Source of the DNA: Methylobacterium frigidaeris
Lineage (GTDB): Bacteria; Pseudomonadota; Alphaproteobacteria; Rhizobiales; Beijerinckiaceae
Length of the DNA stretch: 60,447 nt
NCBI RefSeq assembly: GCF_022179185.1
Contig: NZ_BPQJ01000038.1
Location: forward strand, 1 to 60,447
Reading direction: 5' to 3'
Part shown: positions 43,601-51,295 of the stretch, one piece after another
How the letters are laid out: each line of letters begins with the position of its first letter
Position numbering within the stretch: position 1 is the stretch's first letter
Translations under genes and position numbers: made by a program
Notes under the pieces: model-generated
What the model saw: only the letters and a program-made list of their open reading frames with translations
Told to the model about the DNA's origin: nothing
The model's database searches: none

Positions 43601-44192
43601 CCCCGCCGCGCTGGCGCCGCAGCAATTCGGCGATGGCGTAGACCTCCTCGGCCGAGAACGCCACGATGGCGCTGCGGTGCGGCAGGCGCGAGAGCTTGCG
43701 GCTGCCAGCGAAGCTCAGCTGCGACAGGCGCGGGCGGGTCGTGACGTGGATGCCCGGGATCAGCGCCTTGACCAGCGGCTCCATCGTCGCCGAGCCGATC
43801 AGCAGCGTCTCCTCGCGGCCGCGCTGGTGCAGCAGGCGGTCGGTGAAGGTGTGGCCGCGATCGCGGTCGGCGCCGAGCTGGATCTCGTCGATGCCGACGA
43901 AGTCGACGGTATTGTCCCGCGGCATCGCCTCGGCGGTGCAGATCCAGTAGCTCGGCCGGTTCGGCTTGATCTTCTCCTCGCCGGTGACGAGGGCGACCCG
44001 CTCGGGCCCGACCCGCTCGACAACGCGGTGATAGACCTCGCGGGCGAGCAGCCGCAGCGGCAGGCCGATCATGCCGGTCGGGTGGCCGAGCATCCGCTCG
44101 ATGGCGAGGTGGGTCTTGCCGGTATTGGTAGGACCGAGCACCGCCGTGGCGCCGCGCAAGCGGGCCTGCGGTGAGAGGGAACGGCGCGTCAT
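40668..44192 (-). CDS. SUV3-like DEAD/DEAH-type RNA helicase with long tail
   Basis: A 1174-residue helicase. Motif I is GPTNTGKTHLAIERML at residues 20-35, the DEAH-type motif is GIDEIQLGADRDRGH, motif III is LIGSATM, and motif VI is QIAGRAGRHLRDG. This matches the SUV3/mitochondrial degradosome helicase family. From about residue 850 a low-complexity acidic Ala/Glu/Pro region includes five-residue repeats (AQDAT, AQGAT, AQDAA, AHDAP, AEDAV). It is followed by an Arg/Gly-rich RNA-binding tail (QRDGRP, GEGRRDGRPP) and a conserved end DPDSPFAKLLALKAQMEA. ATG 44192. RNA metabolism is its likely role; partners are unknown. Confidence 0.9.
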   Translation of the reverse strand: MTRRSLSPQARLRGATAVLGPTNTGKTHLAIERMLGHPTGMIGLPLRLLAREVYHRVVERVGPERVALVTGEEKIKPNRPSYWICTAEAMPRDNTVDFVGIDEIQLGADRDRGHTFTDRLLHQRGREETLLIGSATMEPLVKALIPGIHVTTRPRLSQLSFAGSRKLSRLPHRSAIVAFSAEEVYAIAELLRRQRGGAAVVLGALSPRTRNAQVELYQSGEVDYLVATDAVGMGLNLDVDHVAFASNRKYDGTRFRDLSPSEMAQIAGRAGRHLRDGTFGTTGRCPALEAEMVEALESHTFEPLRMLQWRNPDLDFGSVDALRRSLAEHPTERGLTRAPTGDDEAALDLLAKEDDIRDYATSRSAVERLWMVCGVPDYRKSAIQTHADLIAQLFRFLMRGMAGRIPVDWFAQHVAMVDRTDGDIDALSQRIAHVRTWTFVANRPDWLADPEHWQGETRRVEDRLSDALHERLASRFVDRRTSVLMRRLRENTMLEAEITAGGDVTVEGQHVGHLHGFQFVPDPGAEGQEAKTLRSAAEKALASEIEARADRFAAAADAALVLSNDGTIRWTGNPVAKLVPGEKLYAPGLRLLADEQLTGAAREKVETRLNAWLKAHIVRLLGPALELETAADLTGLARGIGFQVAEALGVLERAKVLNEMRSLDQEGRAALRKHGVRFGAYHITMPALLKPAPRTLAAQLWALQNGGLDQRGLDEIAHLAGSGRTSMPVDPEIAKGLYRAAGFRVCGGRAVRVDILERLADLIRPAIAYVPGTTPGEPPPGAADKDGFVPTVGMTSLVGCSGEDFASILKSLGYVVDRRPGPAITVPLRPSAPTVPVQAKPAEASAEAGETADAQSETPDEAVTAEVAPDDSAQAEEAAQHEAAADEIPAAEPVQAEAVEPAATAQDATAQGATAQDAAAHDAPAEDAVVEDVPVEAPASEEPAPVEAEAADAAPVAQAGAGETAAEGTEAAGTEAAVSGEIATAETAEAAGEPAAPAEPIVIDVWRMHRHQRGHAPRHQGRGRPQDGPQREGQRDGRPRSGFQRPEGGEGAAAEQRAHRGSPRDGQRWGDRRQGEHRGENRPAGEGRPENRFESRGGENRGEGRRDGRPPRGPHPGGREGGRPPQDRRDGAPRNGGMHDARPPRRERAPDPDSPFAKLLALKAQMEARDGDKR

Positions 44193-44280
44193 CGGGCTGG
44201 ACAGACATCCTCGGGGCGAGAAGCGGCGGCGGCCGCCGCGCCGTCCCGAACTCGGCGCCGGGACCGTCGCGCGACCCCGT

Positions 44281-44616
44281 CTAGCGCTCCGGATCGCGGC
44301 CGCCCCGCGGCCGTGGCCCGGGCAGCGGCCTCCCGTCATATGGGGCGGGGGCGTAGCGATCGCCATAAGGGGAGGGCGGCGCGAGGCCGGGAGAGGTGAT
44401 TCCCGGAGCGATGATCTCGATGCGGGTGCCGGGCGCCTGGCCCTGCTCCAGGTCGGCGCAGAGCGTGTCGGGCACGGCAGTGAGTGGTCCCGGCGGGTTC
44501 GTCCCGATCGTCGCCGAGGAATAGGCGTCGCCGCCGCAATCGGGTTCTCTCGCGGATCCGTTCGCCAGAGCCGGGAGCGGAGCCAGCAGCAGGAGGAGGG
44601 GGAGGGCGCGAAGCAC
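44281..44616 (-). CDS. Small secreted proline-rich protein
   Basis: A 111-residue exported protein. A signal peptide (MLRALPLLLLLAPLPALA) is followed by NGSAREPDCGGDAYSSATIG and ADLEQGQAPGTRIEII, with two cysteines, and a Pro/Gly/Arg-rich tail. The start is a GTG at 44616, placed 4 bp after the DUF3108 stop, so the two are probably co-transcribed. I do not recognise a domain. Similar small proteins occur in Methylobacterium. Confidence 0.6.
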   Translation of the reverse strand: MLRALPLLLLLAPLPALANGSAREPDCGGDAYSSATIGTNPPGPLTAVPDTLCADLEQGQAPGTRIEIIAPGITSPGLAPPSPYGDRYAPAPYDGRPLPGPRPRGGRDPER

Positions 44617-44620
44617 CGCT

Positions 44621-45523
44621 CTAGCGCCCGTCCGTCGGCGTCTCCGGCCCTTGCACGGCCGCCTGCACGGTCGCGTCCGGGGCGGCCTGGCCGCCGCCGC
44701 TCTGCGACCAACGCGTCGCCTCGATGATGTTGAGGCCGAGCTGGGTGCGCACGGCGATCCGCAGGGGGAGCAGCACCCGCGCCCCCTCGACGGGGGCGAG
44801 CCACACCGACATCTCGGTGTTCTCCTCCATGAACTTCACGCCGGGCCGGTCCGGCCGGTGGCCGGCGATCGGCTGGTAGCGGGCGTTGCAGACGAGGACC
44901 GGGCCGGCATAGCCGGGCTTCTGGACGCTGCGGGTCTCGCCGTAGCTCAGCACCACGTTGAACCGGCTCGCGCCGTCGAAGACCGGGATGGTGCGGTTGC
45001 AGTTCTGAGGGTCGGTGAGGTCGCCGCGCCCTTGCGCCGGCATCATTAGGGCGCTCACCGGATCGATGATGCCGCGCTTGTGCACCTCGCTGACGGTGAC
45101 CCGCTCGGGGTCCGGCACCAGCGGGGGGGCGATGTCGGAGGCGACCACGTTGCCGCGGGCCAGCGCCATCCGCACGGTGATCGAGGCGCTGGCGCTGTGG
45201 GAGGCGAGCGCGAAGGCGGCCGGCACCGGCCGGGCCGCCACCGTGCCGCTCGCCCGGCCCGAGCCGTAGCCGCCGGTGATCGCCCCGACGAGGCCGGTGA
45301 GGCGGGCGCTGACATCCATCGTATAGCGCTGGCCCTGCACCGAGCCGGTGACCTGCGCGGTCCCGATCGGCATGCCCGCCAGCATGATGCCGTAATCGAC
45401 CGTGACGGCGGTCTCGCCGGCCTTCGGCGCGCGGCCCCGCGCGGCCTGGGCCGGATTCGCCTCGCCGGCCGGAAGGGCGAGCCCCGCCGCAAGGGCGAGC
45501 GAGAGGAAGGCCTTGGAACGCAT
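44621..45523 (-). CDS. DUF3108 envelope protein
   Basis: A 300-residue exported protein with signal peptide MRSKAFLSLALAAGLALPAG. The DUF3108 domain shows VTVDYGIMLAGMPIGTAQVT, DPVSALMMPAQGRGDLTDPQ and MSVWLAPVEGARVLLPLRIA. The family is periplasmic, of unknown function, with an alpha/beta fold. Residues around CNRTIPVFDGASRFNVVLSY fit the conserved core. ATG 45523. Confidence 0.87.
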   Translation of the reverse strand: MRSKAFLSLALAAGLALPAGEANPAQAARGRAPKAGETAVTVDYGIMLAGMPIGTAQVTGSVQGQRYTMDVSARLTGLVGAITGGYGSGRASGTVAARPVPAAFALASHSASASITVRMALARGNVVASDIAPPLVPDPERVTVSEVHKRGIIDPVSALMMPAQGRGDLTDPQNCNRTIPVFDGASRFNVVLSYGETRSVQKPGYAGPVLVCNARYQPIAGHRPDRPGVKFMEENTEMSVWLAPVEGARVLLPLRIAVRTQLGLNIIEATRWSQSGGGQAAPDATVQAAVQGPETPTDGR

Positions 45524-45607
45524 GCGGGAACCGATCTCGAACGCCGTCGCCCGCTACCGATGAAGCGGGGGAAATCTGGCTCTATCGTGACGCGATTAGG
45601 GTTAACG

Positions 45608-45639
45608 GATCGTCTCCCCAAGTGATCGTCTCCCCAAGT
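45608..45639. repeat. 16-bp tandem duplication
   Basis: GATCGTCTCCCCAAGT occurs twice in exact tandem (45608-45623 and 45624-45639). It lies in the gap between the DUF3108 gene and the LuxR-type gene. A shorter TGCTTACG repeat follows. Its phase suggests recent slippage. Confidence 0.9.
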
Positions 45640-45659
45640 GCTTACGTATGGTTGGATGC

Positions 45660-46793
45660 TTACGGGCGGTCGGGACGGGTCCAGCCGGCGAGCCGCATCA
45701 CCAGAGCGACGAGCTCGCCCTGGCGCGAGAGGCCGAGCTTGAGGTTGATCGCCTTGAGATGCGTGCGCACCGTGGCCATGCCGACCGCCAGGGCATCGGC
45801 GGCATCGGCCGGGGACTGCCCCTGCCCGATCAGGTCGGCGACGCGGGCCTCTGCCAGGGAGAGGCCGAGCTGGCGGAGCTGGTCGACTGTGCTGGCCGGT
45901 CCCGACCGGGCGGTATCGCGCAGGAGCAGCATGATCGCGTGCCGGGTGCCGGCCGTGGCCGACAGGGTGTCCGCCGCCGCGCCGCGGCCGTGGATCGGCA
46001 CGGCGTCGAGGTGGAGCGGTGCCCCCTGCGGCCGGGCGAGCAGCAGCGGCCCGGTTGGCTGTCCGGACAGGGCGGCGGCGAGCAGGGCGGCGAGCCGCGG
46101 GCGCTCCGTCGGCATGTGTGCCACGGGGTGGCGGTCGCGGCTGAGATCGAGCCCGTCGCCGAGCAGGCGATGGGCCGAGGCGTTGACGAAGCGTGCGCAG
46201 CCGCGGTCATCGAGCAGGATCAGGCCGGTTCCCAGATGCTCGATCGCCTCCGCGAGAGTGCCGGCGAGGCGCCGTGCCTCGGCGAGCCGCGCGTTGACGC
46301 CCAGCGCCCGCGCCAGGTGGCCGGAGAGCCGGTCCACCCGCAGCAACTCATCGCCGTCGAACGTGCCGCAGCCGAACCCGCGCATGAGCGAGACCGAGGC
46401 GAGGGCGCCGGTCCCGTCGGGAATCAGCCGGTAGGCACCGAGGCCGAGACCGTGGCGGCGCAGGAAGTCCTGGTAGAACGGATCCCGCGCGATCTCCTCG
46501 GGGGTGAACAATGCCGTGTCGGTGACGAGCAGGCCCGGCCGGAGCGCCAGGCGATGGCTGGCGAGGACCCGGCTGTCGTATTGCGCCCAACCGGCCCCGT
46601 AATCGCGATTCGCCTCCTCGAGCCTCTCCGAGACCACGAGGGGGATTGCCTCCGCGGGGAAGACGGGGATCAGCAGGGCGCCGACCGATGCGGTGACCTC
46701 CGACACCTGGCCGAGCGCCTCGGGCCAAAGCTCGGGGTCGAGGCCGGCCGCATAGACCGCATCGATGCAGGCGAGGAAGCTGCTCTCGGCCAT
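45660..46793 (-). CDS. LuxR-type regulator with N-terminal sensory region
   Basis: A 377-residue regulator. The C-terminus is a helix-turn-helix of LuxR/FixJ type: LGLSLAEARVADLIGQGQSP, ADALAVGMATVRTHLKAINL and KLGLSRQGELVALV. The N-terminal 200 residues and a central PAS-like region with LILLDDRGCARFVNASAHRL could sense a ligand. No receiver domain with phosphoryl Asp is seen, so it is not a typical response regulator. ATG 46793. It is divergent from rpmB. The targets are unknown. Confidence 0.85.
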   Translation of the reverse strand: MAESSFLACIDAVYAAGLDPELWPEALGQVSEVTASVGALLIPVFPAEAIPLVVSERLEEANRDYGAGWAQYDSRVLASHRLALRPGLLVTDTALFTPEEIARDPFYQDFLRRHGLGLGAYRLIPDGTGALASVSLMRGFGCGTFDGDELLRVDRLSGHLARALGVNARLAEARRLAGTLAEAIEHLGTGLILLDDRGCARFVNASAHRLLGDGLDLSRDRHPVAHMPTERPRLAALLAAALSGQPTGPLLLARPQGAPLHLDAVPIHGRGAAADTLSATAGTRHAIMLLLRDTARSGPASTVDQLRQLGLSLAEARVADLIGQGQSPADAADALAVGMATVRTHLKAINLKLGLSRQGELVALVMRLAGWTRPDRP

Positions 46794-47099
46794 GACGAAC
46801 CCTTTGCATGACCGACCCGTGCGTCCGTGAGCGTCCGCCCGGCTTCGTTCGCAGTCGATCGCCGTAGTCCCGGATGCCGAAGTGTCGAGGGACAATCAAG
46901 GGCACGTCGCGGGTCTCGCCCATCGACGGCCCCGATCGGCGCCAATCCGGTGGACAACTTGCGGCGGCGGCGTTCACAGCAGCGGAAACCTGGGCGGTGG
47001 ACCTCGCCGCAACTCTCGCCGGTTCCCGTTCGACCCCAGGGCCGCCGGCGAGGACCCCCGGCCGATGACCGGTCCTCGTCGGCGTCCGGAGCATGCGCC

Positions 47100-47129
47100 T
47101 TGACGAGACCCGCCTTCCGCCTCTATAGG
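47100..47129 (+). promoter_or_regulatory. Sigma-70 promoter of rpmB
   Basis: TTGACG (47100-47105) and TATAGG (47124-47129) are separated by 18 bp. The position is 114 bp upstream of the rpmB ATG. Compare the rpsT promoter with TTGACG-17-TATAGA. The rest of the 449-bp gap 46794-47242 shows no gene. Confidence 0.75.
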
Positions 47130-47242
47130 CGCGTGCTTTCCAGGGACTTCGCGGGGTCCGGTTCAGTCCGGGGTGCGCAGCACGCCCGGCTCTCGCGTTG
47201 CGTGGTCCCTCGCCGAACGAAGACCAGTTGAGGATACAGACC

Positions 47243-47533
47243 ATGTCGCGTCGCTGCGAGCTCACCGGTAAGGGGGTGCTCTCCGGCCACCTCGTGAGCC
47301 ACTCGAACCGCAAGACCAAGCGCCGGTTCCTCCCGAACCTGTGCAACGTCACCCTGCTCTCCGACACGCTCGGCCGCTCGGTGCGCCTGCGCGTCTCCGC
47401 GAACGCCCTGCGCTCGGTCGAGCACCGCGGCGGCCTCGATGCGTTCCTGATCAAGGCCGGCGAGACCGACCTGTCGCAGAACGCCCGCCTGCTGAAGCGC
47501 GAGATCGAGAAGAAGATCGCCGAGGCGGCCTGA
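47243..47533 (+). CDS. rpmB: 50S ribosomal protein L28
   Basis: A 96-residue ribosomal protein. MSRRCELTGKGVLSGHLVSH with NRKTKRRFLPNLCNVTLLSD and the C-terminal helix IKAGETDLSQNARLLKREIE match L28. ATG 47243 is preceded by GAGGA. It has its own promoter and ends at a strong terminator. In this order rpmB usually faces cobT, as here. Confidence 0.97.
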   Translation: MSRRCELTGKGVLSGHLVSHSNRKTKRRFLPNLCNVTLLSDTLGRSVRLRVSANALRSVEHRGGLDAFLIKAGETDLSQNARLLKREIEKKIAEAA

Positions 47534-47542
47534 CTCCTCGAC

Positions 47543-47616
47543 GGAGGCGCTCGGCGCCTCCACCAGCGAAGACCATGAAAAACCCCCGGATGCGCCAGCG
47601 GCGCCCGGGGGTTTTT
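47543..47616. terminator. Strong bidirectional terminator of rpmB/cobT
   Basis: AAAAACCCCCGG (47578-47589) pairs with CCGGGGGTTTTT (47605-47616), giving a 12-bp stem with flanking A/T tracts on both strands, a bidirectional intrinsic terminator. A first 8-bp stem GGAGGCGC/GCGCCTCC (47543-47550/47554-47561) precedes it. It serves rpmB on the plus strand and cobT on the minus strand. Confidence 0.9.
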
Positions 47617-47667
47617 CGCATGGATCGGGTCCCGGGCCGCCGCGCGGCGGCCCGGGAGCAGGGCGGC

Positions 47668-49569
47668 TCAGCGCCGCCCGCCCGCCGCCATCCTGCGCAC
47701 CGGCACGGTGCCCGCATCCTCGTCGAACAATTCGGCCAGCTTCTCGGTCATCACGCCGCCCAGCTCCTCGGCATCGATGATGGTGACGGCCCGGCGGTAG
47801 TAGCGGGTCACGTCGTGGCCGATGCCGATGGCCAGCAGCTCCACCGGCGAGCGGGTCTCGATCTCGTCGATCACGTAGCGCAGGTGGCGTTCCAGGTAGT
47901 TGCCCGGATTGACCGAGAGGGTCGAGTCGTCGACCGGGGCGCCGTCGGAGATCACCATCAGGATGCGCCGCTGCTCGGGCCGGCCGAGCAGGCGCTTGTG
48001 GGCCCAATCCAGGGCCTCGCCGTCGATGTTCTCCTTGAGCAGGCCCTCGCGCATCATCAGGCCGAGATTCTTGCGCGCCCGGCGCCACGGCGCGTCGGCC
48101 GACTTGTAGACGATGTGGCGCAGGTCGTTGAGCCGGCCCGGTGTCGGCGGCTTGCCCGATTGCAGCCAGGCCTCCCGCGACTGCCCGCCCTTCCAGGCCC
48201 GCGTCGTGAAGCCGAGGATCTCGACCTTGACGCCGCAGCGCTCCAGCGTGCGGGCCAGGATGTCGGCGCAGGTCGCCGCCACGGTGATCGGCCGGCCGCG
48301 CATCGAGCCCGAATTGTCGAGGAGCAGCGTGACGACCGTGTCGCGGAAGTTCGTGTCCTTCTCGTGCTTGAACGAGAGCGGCTGGAACGGATCGATCACG
48401 ACGCGCACCAGGCGGGCCGGGTCGAGCTGGCCTTCCTCCAGGTCGAATTCCCAGGCGCGGTTCTGCTGCGCGAGCAGGCGCCGCTGCAGGCGGTTGGCGA
48501 GGCGCCCGACCACGCCCTGGAGATGGGCGAGCTGCTTGTCGAGGTAGGAGCGCAGGCGCGCCAGCTCGTCGGCGTCGCACAGGTCCTCGGCGTGGACGAC
48601 CTCGTCGTATTTCTGGGAGAAGACCTTGTAGTCCGGGCCTCGCGGCTCGTTCGCCCGGGGACCCGGCGGGCGCCAGGACTCGGAGGCCTCCTCCGAATCG
48701 GCGTCCTCGGCATCCTCCGGCAACTCGCCCGACGGCGCGTCGGCGGCCTCGGTGGCGCCCTCCTCGATCTCGTCGGAGGCCTCGTCCGAGACCTCCATCT
48801 CGGCCCGGTCGCCCTGGCTCTGCTGCTCGGCCTCGCCCTCGCCGGCCTGCTGCTCGTCGGACTCGGCCTCGTTCTCGTCGTCGCTCTCCTCGTCGTCGGG
48901 GTCGAGGGGGGCCTCGTCCGCCATGTCGAGGGAGGAGAGCAGGTCGCGCACCGAGCGGGCGAAGGCGCGCTGGTCCTCGAGGGTGCCGAGCAGCCCGTCG
49001 AGGTTGCGACCGGCCCGGTCCTCGATGAACTCGCGCCACAGCCCGACGATGCGCTGCGCCGCCGGGGGCGGGGTCTGGCCGGTCAGGCGCTCGCGCACCA
49101 TCAGGGCGACCGCATCCTCGAGCGGCGCGTCGGCCCGATCGGTGATCTCCTCGTACTTGCCGCCGCGGTGGTAGCGGTCCTCCAGCATCGCCGTGAGGTT
49201 GCTGGCCACACCGGCCATGCGGCGCGAGCCGATCGCCTCGACGCGGGCCTGCTCGACGGCGTCGTAGACCGCGCGGGCGGCGGCGTTCTCGGGCGCCAGG
49301 CGCCGATGGACGGCGTTGTCGTGGCAGGCGAGGCGGAGCGCCATCGAGTCGGCGTGGCCGCGCAGGATCGCGACATCGCCGGGCGCGAGCTTGCGCGGCG
49401 GCTCGGGCAGGCGGGCCTTGTCGCCGGTGAGCGCCGGCCGGTCGGTCGCGAAGGTGACCTCGATCTCGGCCTTGCGGGCAATGGCCCGCAGCGTCCCGGC
49501 CACCGAGCGCTTCAGCGGCTCGGCGACGGACTCGCGCTTCTCGCCGGGCTTGCGGTTGGAGATGGACAT
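47668..49569 (-). CDS. cobT: Cobaltochelatase subunit CobT
   Basis: A 633-residue subunit of the aerobic cobalt chelatase (CobNST) of cobalamin biosynthesis. The N-terminal helical part is followed by a very acidic middle (about residues 210-300: DPDDEESDDENEAESDE) and a C-terminal von Willebrand A domain with the MIDAS motif LLLDNSGSMRGRPITVAA. ATG 49569. It is the last gene in the block J-domain protein, CobS, DUF29, CobT. CobN is not in the window. Confidence 0.94.
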   Translation of the reverse strand: MSISNRKPGEKRESVAEPLKRSVAGTLRAIARKAEIEVTFATDRPALTGDKARLPEPPRKLAPGDVAILRGHADSMALRLACHDNAVHRRLAPENAAARAVYDAVEQARVEAIGSRRMAGVASNLTAMLEDRYHRGGKYEEITDRADAPLEDAVALMVRERLTGQTPPPAAQRIVGLWREFIEDRAGRNLDGLLGTLEDQRAFARSVRDLLSSLDMADEAPLDPDDEESDDENEAESDEQQAGEGEAEQQSQGDRAEMEVSDEASDEIEEGATEAADAPSGELPEDAEDADSEEASESWRPPGPRANEPRGPDYKVFSQKYDEVVHAEDLCDADELARLRSYLDKQLAHLQGVVGRLANRLQRRLLAQQNRAWEFDLEEGQLDPARLVRVVIDPFQPLSFKHEKDTNFRDTVVTLLLDNSGSMRGRPITVAATCADILARTLERCGVKVEILGFTTRAWKGGQSREAWLQSGKPPTPGRLNDLRHIVYKSADAPWRRARKNLGLMMREGLLKENIDGEALDWAHKRLLGRPEQRRILMVISDGAPVDDSTLSVNPGNYLERHLRYVIDEIETRSPVELLAIGIGHDVTRYYRRAVTIIDAEELGGVMTEKLAELFDEDAGTVPVRRMAAGGRR

Positions 49570-49576
49570 GGCGAGG

Positions 49577-50074
49577 CTACTTCTTCAGCGAGTCGAAGTC
49601 GAAGGGGCGGTCCAGGAGGTCGTCCCAGGTGTAGGGGCAGGTGCCGGGGAACTCCTCCGGCTGGAGATGCGTCTCGTTGGCGGCCCAGAGCCGGGCCTCC
49701 TCGTAGGCCTCCGCCAGTGCCGCTGGCCGGCGAGGCCTGAGGCTCGGATTCTCGCGTATCACCTGCTCGTAGCGTCGGCGCTGCTCGCGGATCGAGAAGA
49801 TCCAGCTCGCTGTCCTGTGCTCGGGCTGCTGGTCCCATTTGAGCATGTGCATCACGAGCACGCGCAGGCCGCTGCGCAGCTTGGCGAACTCGCTCTTGCC
49901 CAAGCTCTCCAGCTCCTCGGCCACGTGCTCCGCATCGACCGCATCGAGGCGGCCGGCGCGCAGCAGCCGCGCCTGTTCGAGCGCCCAGGCATAAGTATCG
50001 TCCTCGTAGCGGGCCCGGTCCTGCGACGGCCGCGCCTCGTCGGAACGCTGCTCGCTCAAGACCGGGTCCGCCAT
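49577..50074 (-). CDS. DUF29 family protein
   Basis: A 165-residue helical protein. The DUF29 core has DTYAWALEQARLLRAGRLDA, VDAEHVAEELESLGKSEFAK and VLVMHMLKWDQQPEHRTASW, ending TCPYTWDDLLDRPFDFDSLK. ATG 50074. It is inserted between cobS and cobT with 19-bp and 7-bp gaps, so it is co-transcribed with them. DUF29 genes are very abundant and scattered in Methylobacterium and cyanobacteria. Its function is unknown. Confidence 0.9.
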   Translation of the reverse strand: MADPVLSEQRSDEARPSQDRARYEDDTYAWALEQARLLRAGRLDAVDAEHVAEELESLGKSEFAKLRSGLRVLVMHMLKWDQQPEHRTASWIFSIREQRRRYEQVIRENPSLRPRRPAALAEAYEEARLWAANETHLQPEEFPGTCPYTWDDLLDRPFDFDSLKK

Positions 50075-50093
50075 CGGACGACCTCCTGAAGGC

Positions 50094-51077
50094 TTAGCTC
50101 AGCGCGACGTTGACCGCGCTCTCGGGCAGCTCCTTGCCGAAGGAGCGCTGGTAGAACTCGGCCACCAGCGCCCGCTCCAGCTCGTCGCACTTGTTGAGGA
50201 AGGTGACCCGGAAGGCGAAGCCGATATCGTTGAAGATGTCGGCGTTCTCGGCCCAGGTGATCACCGTGCGCGGGCTCATGACGGTCGACAGGTCGCCGTT
50301 GATGAAGGCGTTGCGGGTGAGGTCGGCCACGCGCACCATCTTGTTGACGATGTCGCGCCCGCCCTCGCCGCGATAATGCGGCGCCTTGGACAGGACGATG
50401 TCGACCTCGCGGTCGTGCGGCAGGTAGTTCAGCGTGGTGACGATCGACCAGCGGTCCATCTGGCCCTGGTTGATCTGCTGAGTGCCGTGATACAGGCCCG
50501 AGGTATCGCCGAGGCCGACCGTGTTGGCGGTGGCGAACAGGCGGAAGCCGGGATGGGGGCGGATCACCCGCTTCTGGTCGAGGAGCGTCAGGCGGCCCGA
50601 CACCTCCAGCACGCGCTGGATCACGAACATCACGTCCGGCCGGCCGGCATCGTACTCATCGAAGACCAGGGCGACGTTGTTCTGCAGCGCCCAGGGCAGG
50701 ATGCCGTCCTGGAAGGCGGTGACCTGCTTGCCCTCCTGCAGCACGATCGCGTCCTTGCCGACGAGGTCGATGCGCGAGACGTGGCTGTCGAGGTTGATGC
50801 GCACGCAGGGCCAGTTCAGGCGCGCGGCGACCTGCTCGACATGGGTGGACTTGCCGGTGCCGTGATAGCCGGTGATCATCACCCGGCGGTTGCGGGCGAA
50901 GCCGGCCAGGATCGCCAGGGTGGTCTCGCGGTCGAACAGGTAGTCGGGGTCGAGATCCGGCACGTGCTCGTCGGTGGCCGAGAAGGCCGGCACCTCGAGG
51001 TTCGAATCGATTCCGAACACCTTGCGCACCGAGACGGTCGTGTCCGGGAGAGCGGGTGGCGTATTCTCAGCAAGCAT
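50094..51077 (-). CDS. cobS: Cobaltochelatase ATPase subunit CobS
   Basis: A 327-residue AAA+ ATPase. Walker A is GYHGTGKSTHVEQVAAR near residue 75, Walker B is NVALVFDEYDAG, and a sensor region is ATANTVGLGDTSGLYHGTQQ. It forms a hexamer with CobT and powers cobalt insertion by CobN into hydrogenobyrinic acid a,c-diamide. ATG 51077 gives MLAENTPPAL. The gap to the upstream J-domain gene is 218 bp. Confidence 0.96.
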   Translation of the reverse strand: MLAENTPPALPDTTVSVRKVFGIDSNLEVPAFSATDEHVPDLDPDYLFDRETTLAILAGFARNRRVMITGYHGTGKSTHVEQVAARLNWPCVRINLDSHVSRIDLVGKDAIVLQEGKQVTAFQDGILPWALQNNVALVFDEYDAGRPDVMFVIQRVLEVSGRLTLLDQKRVIRPHPGFRLFATANTVGLGDTSGLYHGTQQINQGQMDRWSIVTTLNYLPHDREVDIVLSKAPHYRGEGGRDIVNKMVRVADLTRNAFINGDLSTVMSPRTVITWAENADIFNDIGFAFRVTFLNKCDELERALVAEFYQRSFGKELPESAVNVALS

Positions 51078-51295
51078 ACGGAGCCTCGTCGGGGCAGGCG
51101 GCCCTCCATGGGCGAGCCTGCGAATGTCGCGACGGCGCGGGAGAGACCGGCGGGCGCCGCATGTCCTTAATCTGCGGGGGGAGCCGGCGCAAACGTGCCT
51201 GACCCGGATATATGGGGGAGGCGGCGCGTTTCGAGCCCCTCCCGCCGCGGATCAGGGATGCGAGATCCGTGCCCACCTCCGGAGTGCCCGCCGCA

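Noticed and set aside
39705..44174. 1489-residue open frame on the plus strand opposite the helicase
   Set aside because: It is the antisense frame of a GC-rich gene and shows no domain or plausible composition (His/Arg/Gly/Asp-rich). The helicase motifs are clear on the other strand.
47341..49740. 799-residue open frame running from rpmB through the antisense of cobT
   Set aside because: It crosses a strong terminator and is antisense to a clearly conserved gene.
50094..51295. Cobalamin riboswitch upstream of cobS
   Set aside because: I looked for a B12-box-like segment in the 51078-51295 gap and saw none.
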